Source: Tannerella sp.
GTDB lineage: Bacteria > Bacteroidota > Bacteroidia > Bacteroidales > Tannerellaceae
Length of the DNA: 64,000 nucleotides
Direction: 5' to 3'
Assembly: GCA_031285565.1 (NCBI GenBank)
Contig: JAITVY010000020.1
Coordinates: 62,001 to 126,000, forward strand
In this document: positions 43,777 through 52,990 of the stretch, piece after piece
Layout: every line of letters begins with the position of its first letter
Numbering within the stretch: position 1 is the stretch's first letter
Position numbers and translations under genes: made by a program
Notes under the pieces: model-generated
Seen by the model: only the letters and a program-made list of their open reading frames with translations
The model's database searches: none
What the model was told of the DNA's origin: nothing

Positions 43777-44905
43777 TTTGAATATGATACCATCACCTTG
43801 TTACGTGATTGAAGAGAAATTATTAAGAAACAACATATCTCTTATAAAACAGGTAAAAGAACGTGCCGGAGTTGAAATTATTGTTGCTTTAAAAGCCTTC
43901 GCAATGTGGAAAGTATTTCCGATTTTTCGCGAATACATTCCTTATGCTACAGCCAGTTCGATTCAGGAAGCTCGACTTGTTTATGAAGAGATGGGGACAT
44001 TAGCCCACACATATGCTCCGGTATATACGGATGAAGACTTCCCAATCTTATTAAAATACAGTAGCCATATCACATTTAATTCGTTATCGCAATACGAACA
44101 TTTCAGGCCGGCAATATCAGCTAATGAGAATCGTATTTCATGTGGATTACGTATTAATCCCGAATTTTCAGTTGTTGAGACAGACTTATATAATCCGAGT
44201 ACACCCGGTTCACGTTTAGGAATTGTAAATAGCAAATTAAAAGAACTGCCCGAAGGTATCGATGGATTGCATTTCCATACGCTTTGCGAATCATCTTCGT
44301 ATGATCTGGAAAAAGTGCTGGAAGTTGTAGAACAAAAATTCGGACACCTGTTAAACCAGATTAAATGGCTGAATATGGGTGGAGGACATTTGATGACAAG
44401 AGAAGATTATGATGTGGAACATTTAGTCCGCATTCTTCAAACATTTAAAGCCAAATATCCACACTTACAGATTATTCTGGAACCGGGGAGTGCTTTTACC
44501 TGGCAAACCGGGTTCCTGAAAACGAATGTTGTGGATATCGTTGAAAACAATGGAATTCAAACAGCTATTATGAATGCATCGTTCAGTTGCCATATGCCTG
44601 ATTGTCTGGAAATGCCTTATAAACCGACTATCCGAAATGCGACCGAACCATTACCAGGTAAACCTACCTACCGAATCGGAGGATGTAGCTGCCTGAGCGG
44701 CGATTACATCGGAGACTGGTCATTCGATTTGCCTTTGAAAATCGGGGACTATTTAATTTTTGAAGATATGATTCATTATACTGTTGTAAAAACGACGATG
44801 TTCAATGGTATTTCGCATCCATCGATCGCATTATGGACAACGTCTGATGAATTGGTAATTCTTCGAAATTTCTCATATGAAGATTATAAGTCGAGAATGT
44901 GTTGA
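43769..44905 (+). CDS. nspC: Carboxynorspermidine decarboxylase
   Basis: A 378-residue fold-type III PLP decarboxylase. The PLP lysine is Lys42 in VALKAFAMW. Other active-site segments are GLHFHTLCES, NMGGGHLM, ILEPGSAFTW and FSCHMPDCLEMPYKP. It converts carboxy(nor)spermidine to (nor)spermidine in the Bacteroidetes spermidine pathway. The partner carboxynorspermidine dehydrogenase is not in this window. The start overlaps the uvrD stop by 8 nt, so the two are translationally linked. Confidence 0.92.
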   Translation: MTDLNMIPSPCYVIEEKLLRNNISLIKQVKERAGVEIIVALKAFAMWKVFPIFREYIPYATASSIQEARLVYEEMGTLAHTYAPVYTDEDFPILLKYSSHITFNSLSQYEHFRPAISANENRISCGLRINPEFSVVETDLYNPSTPGSRLGIVNSKLKELPEGIDGLHFHTLCESSSYDLEKVLEVVEQKFGHLLNQIKWLNMGGGHLMTREDYDVEHLVRILQTFKAKYPHLQIILEPGSAFTWQTGFLKTNVVDIVENNGIQTAIMNASFSCHMPDCLEMPYKPTIRNATEPLPGKPTYRIGGCSCLSGDYIGDWSFDLPLKIGDYLIFEDMIHYTVVKTTMFNGISHPSIALWTTSDELVILRNFSYEDYKSRMC

Positions 44906-44955
44906 TAAATTCGTTATTTTTTGTACCTTAGCGCCAATTTTATAATCGTTGAATC

Positions 44956-45909
44956 ATGGGAATATTCGGTTTTTTTAATAAAGAAAAAAAAGAAACATTA
45001 GATAAAGGGTTATCCAAAACAAAAGAAAGTGTTTTTACCAAGCTAACTAAAGCAATTGTCGGTAAAAGCAAAGTTGATGATTCAGTGCTGGATGAGCTTG
45101 AAGAAATACTGATTACATCGGATGTGGGAGTTGATACCACTTTAAAAATAATCTCCCGTATTGAAAAAAGAGCCGCTAACGACAAATACGTTACTACAGA
45201 AGAATTAACTACTATATTACGTGAAGAAATCGCTGCTTTATTGACGGAAAATAAAACCGAGGATATGGATGACTTCACACTTCCGGAAGATAAGAAACCT
45301 TATGTCATCATGGTAGTAGGTGTGAATGGAGTAGGAAAAACTACCACCATCGGTAAGTTGGCTTATCAATTTAAAAAGAATGGGAAAAAAGTATATTTAG
45401 GAGCGGCAGATACTTTTCGAGCTGCAGCAGTTGAACAGCTAACCATTTGGGGAGAACGCGTTGATGTGCCTGTAATTAAACAAAATATGGGGGCTGATCC
45501 GGCATCAGTCGCTTATGATACACTAAATTCGGCTAAAACAAATGATGCGGATGTTGTCATTATTGATACGGCCGGTCGGTTACATAACAAAATCAATCTG
45601 ATGAATGAGCTGACGAAAATTAAAAATGTGATGAAAAAAATTATTCCGGATGCTCCTCACGAAATTCTATTGGTTCTAGATGGTTCTACTGGGCAAAATG
45701 CTTTTGAACAAGCCAAGCAGTTTACTGCAGCAACAGAAGTAAATGCCCTGGCCATAACTAAACTTGATGGAACTGCAAAAGGCGGAGTCGTTATTGGTAT
45801 TTCAGATCATTTTCGCATTCCGGTTAAATACATTGGTTTAGGAGAAGGTTTAGAAGATTTACAGGTGTTTAGTAAAAAAGCATTCGTTGATTCTTTATTC
45901 GGAGAATGA
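44956..45909 (+). CDS. ftsY: Signal recognition particle receptor FtsY
   Basis: A 317-residue SRP-receptor GTPase. The NG domain has a P-loop GVNGVGKTT (122-130), DTAGRLHNK and TKLDGTAKGG. The acidic A domain of E. coli FtsY is missing and only a short Lys-rich N-terminus (1-30) is present, which is common outside Proteobacteria. It brings SRP-bound ribosomes to the membrane. Its stop overlaps the rimO start by 4 nt (ATGA). Confidence 0.95.
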   Translation: MGIFGFFNKEKKETLDKGLSKTKESVFTKLTKAIVGKSKVDDSVLDELEEILITSDVGVDTTLKIISRIEKRAANDKYVTTEELTTILREEIAALLTENKTEDMDDFTLPEDKKPYVIMVVGVNGVGKTTTIGKLAYQFKKNGKKVYLGAADTFRAAAVEQLTIWGERVDVPVIKQNMGADPASVAYDTLNSAKTNDADVVIIDTAGRLHNKINLMNELTKIKNVMKKIIPDAPHEILLVLDGSTGQNAFEQAKQFTAATEVNALAITKLDGTAKGGVVIGISDHFRIPVKYIGLGEGLEDLQVFSKKAFVDSLFGE

Positions 45910-47204
45910 AAAAAAATAAAGTCGATATTATCACCTTAGGTTGTTCTAAGAATCTGGTTGATTCAGAGCAGTTGATGCACCAATTTCAGTTGAATGGTTT
46001 TCAGGTAGTACATGATCCGGAAAAAATAAATGGTGAAATTGTAGTGGTTAATACGTGTGCTTTCATTGGTGATGCACAGGAAGAATCTATCAATCTCATA
46101 TTAGAACTTGAAGAAGAAAAAAGAAAAGGACGTATCGGACAATTATATGTCATGGGCTGTCTCTCCGAACGGTTTCTTAAAGAGCTTCAGAAAGAATTGC
46201 CACTGGTTGATAAGTTTTACGGAAAATTTAACTGGACGGAGTTACTTACAGATATTCAAAAAATATATTATAAGGAGCATGCTGCGGAACGGATACTTAC
46301 AACACCCAGCCATTATGCATATTTGAAAATTTCAGAAGGATGTAACAGAACATGCGCCTATTGTTCTATTCCGATCATAACCGGTAAACATCAATCACGT
46401 GCAATAGAGGACATATTAAAAGAAACGCAGCAACTGACACAAAAAGGTGTAAAAGAATTTCAATTGATTGCACAGGATCTTACTTATTACGGACTTGATA
46501 TTTATAAAAAAAAGACACTTCCTGAGTTGGTTGAGCGATTAGCTGACTTACCTGGAGTGGAATGGATTCGCCTGCATTATGGTTATCCTTCGGATTTTCC
46601 GTTTGAATTACTTAGGGTAATGCGTGAACATAAGAATGTATGCAGATATATAGATATCGCTTTGCAACATATAAGTGATCCGATGTTACGAAAAATGCAT
46701 AGAAATACTAGTAAACAAGAAACACTGGAACTAATTCACCGCCTCAGGGAAGAAGTTCCAGGTATTCATTTGCGTACAACGATGATGGTTGGCTTTCCGG
46801 GAGAGACTGAAAAAGATTTTGAAGAATTGGTTCAATTCACAAAAGACGTTCGTTTCGAGAGAATGGGGGCTTTTGCCTATAGCCATGAAATCGGTACATA
46901 TGCATATAAGCATTTTGAAGATAATGTGCCGGAAGACGTAAAAGAGGAGCGTTTGGATTACCTGATGCGTATTCAGGAGAAAATAGCTCAGGAATCAAAT
47001 GAATTAAAAGTAGGAAAAATATTTAAAACAATCATTGATCACGAAGAAAATGGTTATTATGTGGGAAGAACAGAATTTGATTCGCCTGAAGTTGATCCTG
47101 AAGTCTTAATCACTAATAATAATATAACGTTAAAGCCGGGTCATTTTTATGAGGTACAAATCGAATCTGCAGAAGCGTTCGAATTATACGGCAAAGTTGT
47201 ATAA
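45906..47204 (+). CDS. rimO: Ribosomal protein S12 methylthiotransferase RimO
   Basis: A 432-residue radical-SAM methylthiotransferase. The N-terminal cluster ligands are Cys13, Cys51 and Cys85, and the radical-SAM motif CxxxCxxC is Cys146, Cys150 and Cys153 (CNRTCAYC). A C-terminal TRAM domain ends the protein. RimO adds a methylthio group to an aspartate of S12. It lies in the ftsY-rimO pair, a common arrangement in Bacteroidales. Confidence 0.94.
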   Translation: MKKNKVDIITLGCSKNLVDSEQLMHQFQLNGFQVVHDPEKINGEIVVVNTCAFIGDAQEESINLILELEEEKRKGRIGQLYVMGCLSERFLKELQKELPLVDKFYGKFNWTELLTDIQKIYYKEHAAERILTTPSHYAYLKISEGCNRTCAYCSIPIITGKHQSRAIEDILKETQQLTQKGVKEFQLIAQDLTYYGLDIYKKKTLPELVERLADLPGVEWIRLHYGYPSDFPFELLRVMREHKNVCRYIDIALQHISDPMLRKMHRNTSKQETLELIHRLREEVPGIHLRTTMMVGFPGETEKDFEELVQFTKDVRFERMGAFAYSHEIGTYAYKHFEDNVPEDVKEERLDYLMRIQEKIAQESNELKVGKIFKTIIDHEENGYYVGRTEFDSPEVDPEVLITNNNITLKPGHFYEVQIESAEAFELYGKVV

Positions 47205-47280
47205 ATCGTAAAAAACATAAAACAGTTGTTCGTTTATAAAAAAATAATTAATATAGTAGCAAATTCAAAAACATGTTAAT

Positions 47281-47571
47281 ATGAAAGATGCAGAAGTAGT
47301 TACCGAACTATCTATCCGATTGAATTGGGAAAAAAAAGAAGTTGAGTCTATGTTGACGGCATTTAGCAATATTATCGGAAATAAATTGGCAAATAATGAT
47401 ATGATTAGTTTACACGGTTTAGGACAATTCGAGCCGAAAAAGAAAGCTGAACGGGTTTCTGCCAATCCGACTAATGGAAAACGATATATTGTTCCTCCTA
47501 AATTAGTCCCTATTTTCAAACCTGTTCCAACTATAAAATCTTACCTTAAAACATTAGACAACAATGAATGA
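47281..47571 (+). CDS. HU-family DNA-binding protein (short)
   Basis: A 96-residue HU/IHF-fold protein. The N-terminal helices (1-40) and the beta-arm segment (GQFEPKKKAERVSANPTNGKR) are recognisable, although the arm Pro is not in the standard RNP motif. It is 76 nt after rimO, and its last 8 nt overlap the next gene, which encodes a second HU domain fused to a membrane helix. The overlap suggests equal synthesis and possible HU-HU heterodimers. Confidence 0.85.
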   Translation: MKDAEVVTELSIRLNWEKKEVESMLTAFSNIIGNKLANNDMISLHGLGQFEPKKKAERVSANPTNGKRYIVPPKLVPIFKPVPTIKSYLKTLDNNE

Positions 47572-48931
47572 TAAACTTTCATTATATAATATAGCCGAGT
47601 TACTGGCAGAGAAAACCGGTGTAGAAACGGATGAAATTGAAAAATTCATCATTGAATTAATAACATTAATCAATGAAGGTATCCGGAAAGATGGATTCGT
47701 AAAAGTAAAAGGTTTTGGTACATTTAAAATTATTCTTGTAAAAGAAAGGGAAAGTGTTCATATTAATACCGGAGAACGTATTGTAATTCCGGCACATCAC
47801 AAATTATCATTTAAGCCCGAAGAAGAATTAAAAGAATTAATAAATCAACCTTTTTCTATTTTTGAAACTGTTGAAGCAACAGATGAAAATCTGAAAAAGA
47901 ATGCGGATCTATCTCTGTCAGAAATAAAAGAAGATGCTGATAATGCGGAATTAACAAATACTCAATCTCTGATATCTGATTATAAAATTGTAGATGATGA
48001 ACCCGAACAAAATTCATCCGAAGATAAAAAAGAGGAAGTAAATATTATTCCCTCTATTGAAACTCCGGATATGAATCAACAGGTAGAATCTTTATCTGTA
48101 AATGAGAATGAGGAAAATACACTTCCATCAGAAGAAGATAAACCTATTATGAATGTCAATACTTCTGATAATGAAGAAAATGATACCTCGTTGCAAGCCA
48201 ACTATAATCAACAGGATGAAATTATAACACCTCCGATGCCAAGTCAACTACCTACAAAATCAAAAAAGAGTCCTGATAAAAAGAAGAAATCAAAATCATC
48301 ATCATTGATGGCTTTATATCTCGTTTTGATTTTATTATTATTTATTTTAGCAGGCTGTATATGGTATTATTTTGCATATAGCCGTTCATTTAATTCATTT
48401 GATAAAGACTATAGTACGAAAGTTTCAAATGATACATTTGTGCTACCTGGGGATACTCTTTCTGAACAACAGGCGTTGGAAAAAGCTAAAATACCCTCTA
48501 AAGACAGCACAAACAATACCATTGGTGGTTCTCCAGCCAATACTAGTGAAGCTGTTACATCTAAATCGGCTGATCAGTCAGCAACATCTCCATCCAGACC
48601 TGCTGCGACAACGACAAACAAGCCTTCGACTACAGAAACAAATAACGCAAAACCTGCAACTTCTAATAATACTAAAGTATTAGCTAAGATAAAGATGGAG
48701 TCAGGCAATCGTTTAACTTTAGTAGCTGAAAAGTATTACGGGAATAAATTATTCTGGGTATATATTTACGATTTTAATAAAGATAAAATTGGGGCTAACC
48801 CGGATAATGTAAAAGCAGGCATGGAAATAATGGTTCCATCAAAAGAAATATATGGCATTGATGCAAATAACGCAGGTTCACTAGAAAAAGCCAGAAAGCT
48901 TCAGGCACAGTTAATGGCAGGAAAAAAATAA
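47564..48931 (+). CDS. HU domain-TM-LysM fusion protein
   Basis: A 455-residue three-part protein. Residues 1-95 are an HU DNA-binding domain (GFVKVKGFGTFKIILVKERE, then the arm and SFKPEEELKE). Residues 96-230 are an acidic, low-complexity linker. A Lys-rich patch (TKSKKSPDKKKKSKSS, 231-246) precedes a transmembrane helix at about 248-271. By the positive-inside rule this puts HU in the cytoplasm. A Thr/Ser/Asn-rich periplasmic spacer leads to a LysM-like domain (about 375-437, including NRLTLVAEKYYGNKLFWVYIY). It could tether DNA to peptidoglycan. Function is inferred. Confidence 0.82.
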   Translation: MNDKLSLYNIAELLAEKTGVETDEIEKFIIELITLINEGIRKDGFVKVKGFGTFKIILVKERESVHINTGERIVIPAHHKLSFKPEEELKELINQPFSIFETVEATDENLKKNADLSLSEIKEDADNAELTNTQSLISDYKIVDDEPEQNSSEDKKEEVNIIPSIETPDMNQQVESLSVNENEENTLPSEEDKPIMNVNTSDNEENDTSLQANYNQQDEIITPPMPSQLPTKSKKSPDKKKKSKSSSLMALYLVLILLLFILAGCIWYYFAYSRSFNSFDKDYSTKVSNDTFVLPGDTLSEQQALEKAKIPSKDSTNNTIGGSPANTSEAVTSKSADQSATSPSRPAATTTNKPSTTETNNAKPATSNNTKVLAKIKMESGNRLTLVAEKYYGNKLFWVYIYDFNKDKIGANPDNVKAGMEIMVPSKEIYGIDANNAGSLEKARKLQAQLMAGKK

Positions 48932-48961
48932 AAACTTTTTTGTAAAAATAAATAAAACCTG

Positions 48962-48995
48962 ACTTTGGCAGTTAGTATTATTTAACTGCCAAAGT
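48962..48995. repeat. Perfect 12-13 bp inverted repeat upstream of the bat operon
   Basis: ACTTTGGCAGTT (48962-48973) and AACTGCCAAAGT (48984-48995) are perfect arms, extendable by one A-T pair inward. No T run follows on either side, so a terminator is less likely than an operator or a structured RNA end. It lies 23 nt upstream of the -7 element at 49019. Confidence 0.7.
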
Positions 48996-49018
48996 TCAGA
49001 ATACAAATTTAACATTTC

Positions 49019-49026
49019 TACTTTTG
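49019..49026 (+). promoter_or_regulatory. -7 element of the bat operon
   Basis: TACTTTTG matches TAnnTTTG; the expected -33 region abuts the inverted repeat at 48962-48995. The leader to the moxR start is about 45 nt. Confidence 0.5.
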
Positions 49027-49075
49027 TATTTCGAAAAACAAGTGTAGACTAAATAACTATATAAATCATAATTTT

Positions 49076-50071
49076 ATGGATCAAACGGTAGATATTCGAG
49101 AATTAAATGAGCGAATTGAAAATAACAGTTCGTTCGTTAATATGATTACAATGGGCATGAATCAGGTGATTGTAGGTCAGAAACATTTAGTAGAATCGTT
49201 ATTGATCGGACTACTTTCTGACGGACATATCCTTTTAGAAGGAGTCCCCGGTCTTGCTAAAACTTTGGCGATTAAAACTCTTTCATCATTAATTGATGCC
49301 AAATATAGCCGGATACAGTTTACCCCTGATTTATTACCGGCCGATATAACCGGAACTATGATATATAGTCAGAAAAGCGAAGAATTCCTGGTGAAACAAG
49401 GACCCATCTTCGCTAATTTTGTATTAGCGGATGAAATTAACCGTGCTCCCGCTAAAGTACAAAGTGCTTTACTGGAAGCAATGCAGGAACGTCAGATAAC
49501 AATCGGTGAATCTACATATAAATTGCCGGAACCATTTCTCGTTATGGCAACCCAGAACCCGATTGAGCAGGAAGGAACATATCCGCTTCCGGAAGCACAA
49601 GTTGACCGTTTCATGCTGAAAGTGGTAATCAATTATCCGAAAAAAGAAGAAGAAAAATTAGTTATTCGTCAAAATATCTCCGGAGAGAAGATTGATGTAA
49701 AACCGGTTTTGGATACAAAACAAATATTGGAAGCCCGTAAAATAGTAAGAGATGTTTATCTGGATGAGAAAATCGAACAATATATTGTAGATATTGTATT
49801 TGCTACCCGTTATCCGGAACAATATAACTTATCAAATCTGAGCAGTATGATTGCATTTGCTGCTTCACCGCGTGCTTCTATTAATCTGGCTTTAGCGGCA
49901 CGTGCATACGCATTTATTAAACGTCGTGGTTATGTGATTCCTGAAGATATCCGGGCTGTATGTCATGATGTAATGCGTCATCGTATCGGTTTGAGTTATG
50001 AAGCAGAAGCCAATAATTTAACATCTGAAGAAATTATCAGTGAAATTTTGAATAAAGTTGAAGTTCCTTAA
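49076..50071 (+). CDS. MoxR-type AAA+ ATPase
   Basis: A 331-residue AAA+ chaperone-like ATPase of the MoxR family. Walker A is GVPGLAKT (56-63), Walker B is VLADEINRAPAKVQSALLEAM, and sensor 1 is FLVMATQNPIEQEGTYPLPEAQVDRF. MoxR proteins work with VWA-domain partners encoded beside them, here the DUF58 protein and BatA/BatB, probably in assembly or activation of envelope complexes. It is the first gene of the bat operon. Confidence 0.93.
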   Translation: MDQTVDIRELNERIENNSSFVNMITMGMNQVIVGQKHLVESLLIGLLSDGHILLEGVPGLAKTLAIKTLSSLIDAKYSRIQFTPDLLPADITGTMIYSQKSEEFLVKQGPIFANFVLADEINRAPAKVQSALLEAMQERQITIGESTYKLPEPFLVMATQNPIEQEGTYPLPEAQVDRFMLKVVINYPKKEEEKLVIRQNISGEKIDVKPVLDTKQILEARKIVRDVYLDEKIEQYIVDIVFATRYPEQYNLSNLSSMIAFAASPRASINLALAARAYAFIKRRGYVIPEDIRAVCHDVMRHRIGLSYEAEANNLTSEEIISEILNKVEVP

Positions 50072-50105
50072 TTAGAAACGGTTTCTTAATAGAATATATA
50101 TAATT

Positions 50106-50975
50106 ATGGAAACAAGTGAACTCTTAAAAAAAGTTCGACAAATAGAAATTAAAACCCGTGGATTATCACGTAATATCTTTGCAGGGCAATATCACTCAGC
50201 TTTCAAAGGTAGAGGGATGGCTTTTAGCGAAGTGCGTGAATATGAATTTGGTGATGATATCCGGGACATTGATTGGAATGTGACAGCTCGTTATATACGT
50301 CCGTATGTGAAAGTCTTCGAAGAAGAACGCGAACTAACAGTCATGTTATTAATAGATGTTTCTGGTAGCAAAGATTTTGGTTCTATTCATCAAATGAAAA
50401 AAGATATCGTTACTGAAATGGCAGCAACACTTGCATTTTCAGCTATCCAGAATAACGATAAAATCGGTGTTGTCTTTTTTTCAGATAAGATTGAGAAATT
50501 TATTCCGCCTCAAAAAGGGAAACGGCATATTCTATACATCATTCGTGAATTAATTGATTTTCAACCGGACGAAAAAAAAACAGATATTAGTCAGGCATTG
50601 AAATACCTAACAAATGCAATTAAAAAGCGGTGTACAGCCTTTTTGATTTCTGATTTTATTGATAAAGGTAATTACCAGGATGCGTTGACCATTGCTAACC
50701 GGAAACATGATGTTGTTGCTATACAGGTATATGATCGTCGCGAAACAGAATTACCGAAAGTTGGACTTATCAAGATTAAAGATGCTGAAACGGGTGCTGA
50801 ACGCTGGATCGATAGTTCATCCAAACGAGTAAGAGGTGCTTATTTGGAATGGTGGAACAAACGCCAGGAAGAAATGAACAATTCATTTAAAAGAAGCCGG
50901 GTTGATTCTGTTTCTGTTCGAACTGAGGATGATTATGTAAAAGCATTACTTACACTCTTTGGTAAACGAAACTAA
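50106..50975 (+). CDS. DUF58 (VWA-like) protein of the bat operon
   Basis: A 289-residue soluble protein. The DUF58 core YEFGDDIRDIDWNVTAR is at 46-62, and a VWA-like MIDAS motif DVSGS at 84-88. DUF58 proteins pair with MoxR ATPases. It has no signal peptide or membrane segment, so it is cytoplasmic. It lies between moxR (34 nt) and the next membrane protein gene (8 nt). Confidence 0.9.
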   Translation: METSELLKKVRQIEIKTRGLSRNIFAGQYHSAFKGRGMAFSEVREYEFGDDIRDIDWNVTARYIRPYVKVFEEERELTVMLLIDVSGSKDFGSIHQMKKDIVTEMAATLAFSAIQNNDKIGVVFFSDKIEKFIPPQKGKRHILYIIRELIDFQPDEKKTDISQALKYLTNAIKKRCTAFLISDFIDKGNYQDALTIANRKHDVVAIQVYDRRETELPKVGLIKIKDAETGAERWIDSSSKRVRGAYLEWWNKRQEEMNNSFKRSRVDSVSVRTEDDYVKALLTLFGKRN

Positions 50976-50983
50976 GTATACAA

Positions 50984-51991
50984 ATGAAATTAAATAAATA
51001 TAAGTGGTTGTATTTATTGCTTCCAATTATTTTACTGGGGACTAATTTAAGAGCCCAGGAAACGCTAATTGATGCAACAATTGATGTCGCCGATATTATG
51101 ATTGGTGAGCAGACGTCTATTCATTTGACAATTACAATTGATAATGGGAAAGTTGTATATTGGTCGATTCCTGCCGATATGCTTATGCCGGGTGTAGAAA
51201 TACTGTCTCTCTCAAAACCGGATACTACATTGATAGATAACAACCGATTGGTTGTTAAACAAGATATTTTGGTAACTTCATTCGATTCGTCTTTGTATCT
51301 TTTACCGCCTTTTATGGTAATAGATCAAAACGATACAATCTATTCCAATCAAATAGCATTAAAAGTATCTACTCTGGAAGTGAATGCTGATACACCGGAT
51401 GAGTTTTTTGACATTAAAGATGTCTGGAAACCGCCATTTGTACTGGCTGATTATTATCCATGGATTTTTGGTATACTATTAACATTATTCCTGATTTGTG
51501 TGGTTGGTTATATTATTCAGCGGTTACGTAATCAGAAATCGTTGATTCCAACAAAAAAAGAAGTCCCGTTATTACCTCCGCACGAAGAAGCTATCATGCA
51601 TCTGGATGAAATAAAACAACAAAAATTGTGGCAACAAGGCCGGGAAAAAGAATATTATACGGAAGTTACAGATACCCTACGCCGATATATTTTAAGGCGT
51701 TATGGTACAAATGCGATGGAAATGACATCTTATGAAATATTAGAGGTTATTCAACGTGAAAATGATGCAAATTCGGTTTATGAAACATTGAAACAAGTGC
51801 TTCAATTGGCTGATTACGTAAAATTCGCAAAATTCCATCCGCTACCGGATGAAAATGATTTAAGTATGATGAATGCATATCTGTTTATTAATCAAACAAA
51901 ACATGTAGAGTTTGTAAAACCTACCGAAACCAACGAAGTTAATGAACAGACTGAAAATAATCCTATTGATTCAAATTTAACGGAGAAATAA
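50984..51991 (+). CDS. Bat-operon single-TM protein with periplasmic beta domain
   Basis: A 335-residue protein with a signal peptide (cleavage after LRAQ, about 25), a BatD-like periplasmic beta domain (26-150), one transmembrane helix (about 158-180) and a cytoplasmic helical tail (about 200-320, containing EYYTEVTDTLRRYILRRYG). The tail motif also occurs in BatD here (EFYDEVLRAVWGYLSDKL), so the two share architecture. It corresponds to the unnamed gene between DUF58 and batA in Bacteroides bat operons. It probably recruits cytoplasmic partners to the membrane. Confidence 0.8.
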   Translation: MKLNKYKWLYLLLPIILLGTNLRAQETLIDATIDVADIMIGEQTSIHLTITIDNGKVVYWSIPADMLMPGVEILSLSKPDTTLIDNNRLVVKQDILVTSFDSSLYLLPPFMVIDQNDTIYSNQIALKVSTLEVNADTPDEFFDIKDVWKPPFVLADYYPWIFGILLTLFLICVVGYIIQRLRNQKSLIPTKKEVPLLPPHEEAIMHLDEIKQQKLWQQGREKEYYTEVTDTLRRYILRRYGTNAMEMTSYEILEVIQRENDANSVYETLKQVLQLADYVKFAKFHPLPDENDLSMMNAYLFINQTKHVEFVKPTETNEVNEQTENNPIDSNLTEK

Positions 51992-51992
51992 T

Positions 51993-52979
51993 ATGATATT
52001 TGCAAATCCTAATTATCTGTATTTATTACTATTGCTTATTCCGTTGATCGGATGGTATATCTGGAAGATTCGCAAAAATCAGGCTAGTATACAGGTATCA
52101 TCTTCCCAGGCGTTTGAAGCACCAAAGATGACTACATATAAAGTTTATTTGCGTCATCTGCCATTTGTTCTCCGAATGATTGCAATAGCATTGATTATTG
52201 TTATATTAGCCAGACCACAATCAACAAATAGCTGGCAAAATTCTACGACCGAGGGTATTGATATCATGATGGTATTGGATATCTCAACCAGTATGCTGGC
52301 AGAAGATTTAAAACCTAATCGACTGGAAGCAGCCAAAGATGTAGCTGCATCTTTTATCAATGGGCGTCCGAATGATAATATTGGTTTAGTCCTTTTTGCC
52401 GGAGAGAGTTTTACACAATGTCCGCTAACAACGGATCATACAGTACTGCTGAATCTTTTCAAAGATATTCGCGTCGGAATGATCCAGGATAGAACAGCTA
52501 TCGGATTAGGACTAGCGAATGCAGTAAGTCGAATCAAAGACAGCCAGGCAATATCAAAAGTAATTATTTTATTAACTGATGGTTCTAACAATGCGGGTGA
52601 AATTGCTCCGGTAACAGCAGCCGAAATTGCAAGAGCGTTTGGAATACGCGTTTATACAGTCGGTGTGGGAACGAGAGGTATGGCTCCTTATCCTTTTCAA
52701 ACAGCGATAGGAGTACAATATCAAAATATAGAAGTAGATATTGATGAGCCTACTTTACAACAAATTGCGGCAACAACCGGAGGTCAATATTTCCGTGCAA
52801 CAAATAACCGCAATTTGAAAGAGATTTACTCTGAGATTGATAAATTGGAGAAAACTAAAATCAGTGTACAGGAATACAGTAAAAAACAGGAAGAATATAA
52901 AACTGTTGCGATTGTTGTATTTTTATTACTGCTTTTAGAAATATTACTGAGATATACATTATTAAGAAAGATTCCATAA
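51993..52979 (+). CDS. batA: BatA, membrane VWA-domain protein
   Basis: A 328-residue protein with N-terminal membrane helices (about 8-25 and 56-73), a VWA domain with the MIDAS motif DISTS (96-100) and LLTDGSNNAGEI, and a C-terminal helix (about 305-325). The arrangement and sequence match BatA of the Bacteroides aerotolerance operon. VWA domains bind metal and mediate protein contacts. BatB follows 11 nt downstream. Confidence 0.92.
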   Translation: MIFANPNYLYLLLLLIPLIGWYIWKIRKNQASIQVSSSQAFEAPKMTTYKVYLRHLPFVLRMIAIALIIVILARPQSTNSWQNSTTEGIDIMMVLDISTSMLAEDLKPNRLEAAKDVAASFINGRPNDNIGLVLFAGESFTQCPLTTDHTVLLNLFKDIRVGMIQDRTAIGLGLANAVSRIKDSQAISKVIILLTDGSNNAGEIAPVTAAEIARAFGIRVYTVGVGTRGMAPYPFQTAIGVQYQNIEVDIDEPTLQQIAATTGGQYFRATNNRNLKEIYSEIDKLEKTKISVQEYSKKQEEYKTVAIVVFLLLLLEILLRYTLLRKIP

Positions 52980-52990
52980 AATAGAAAGTT

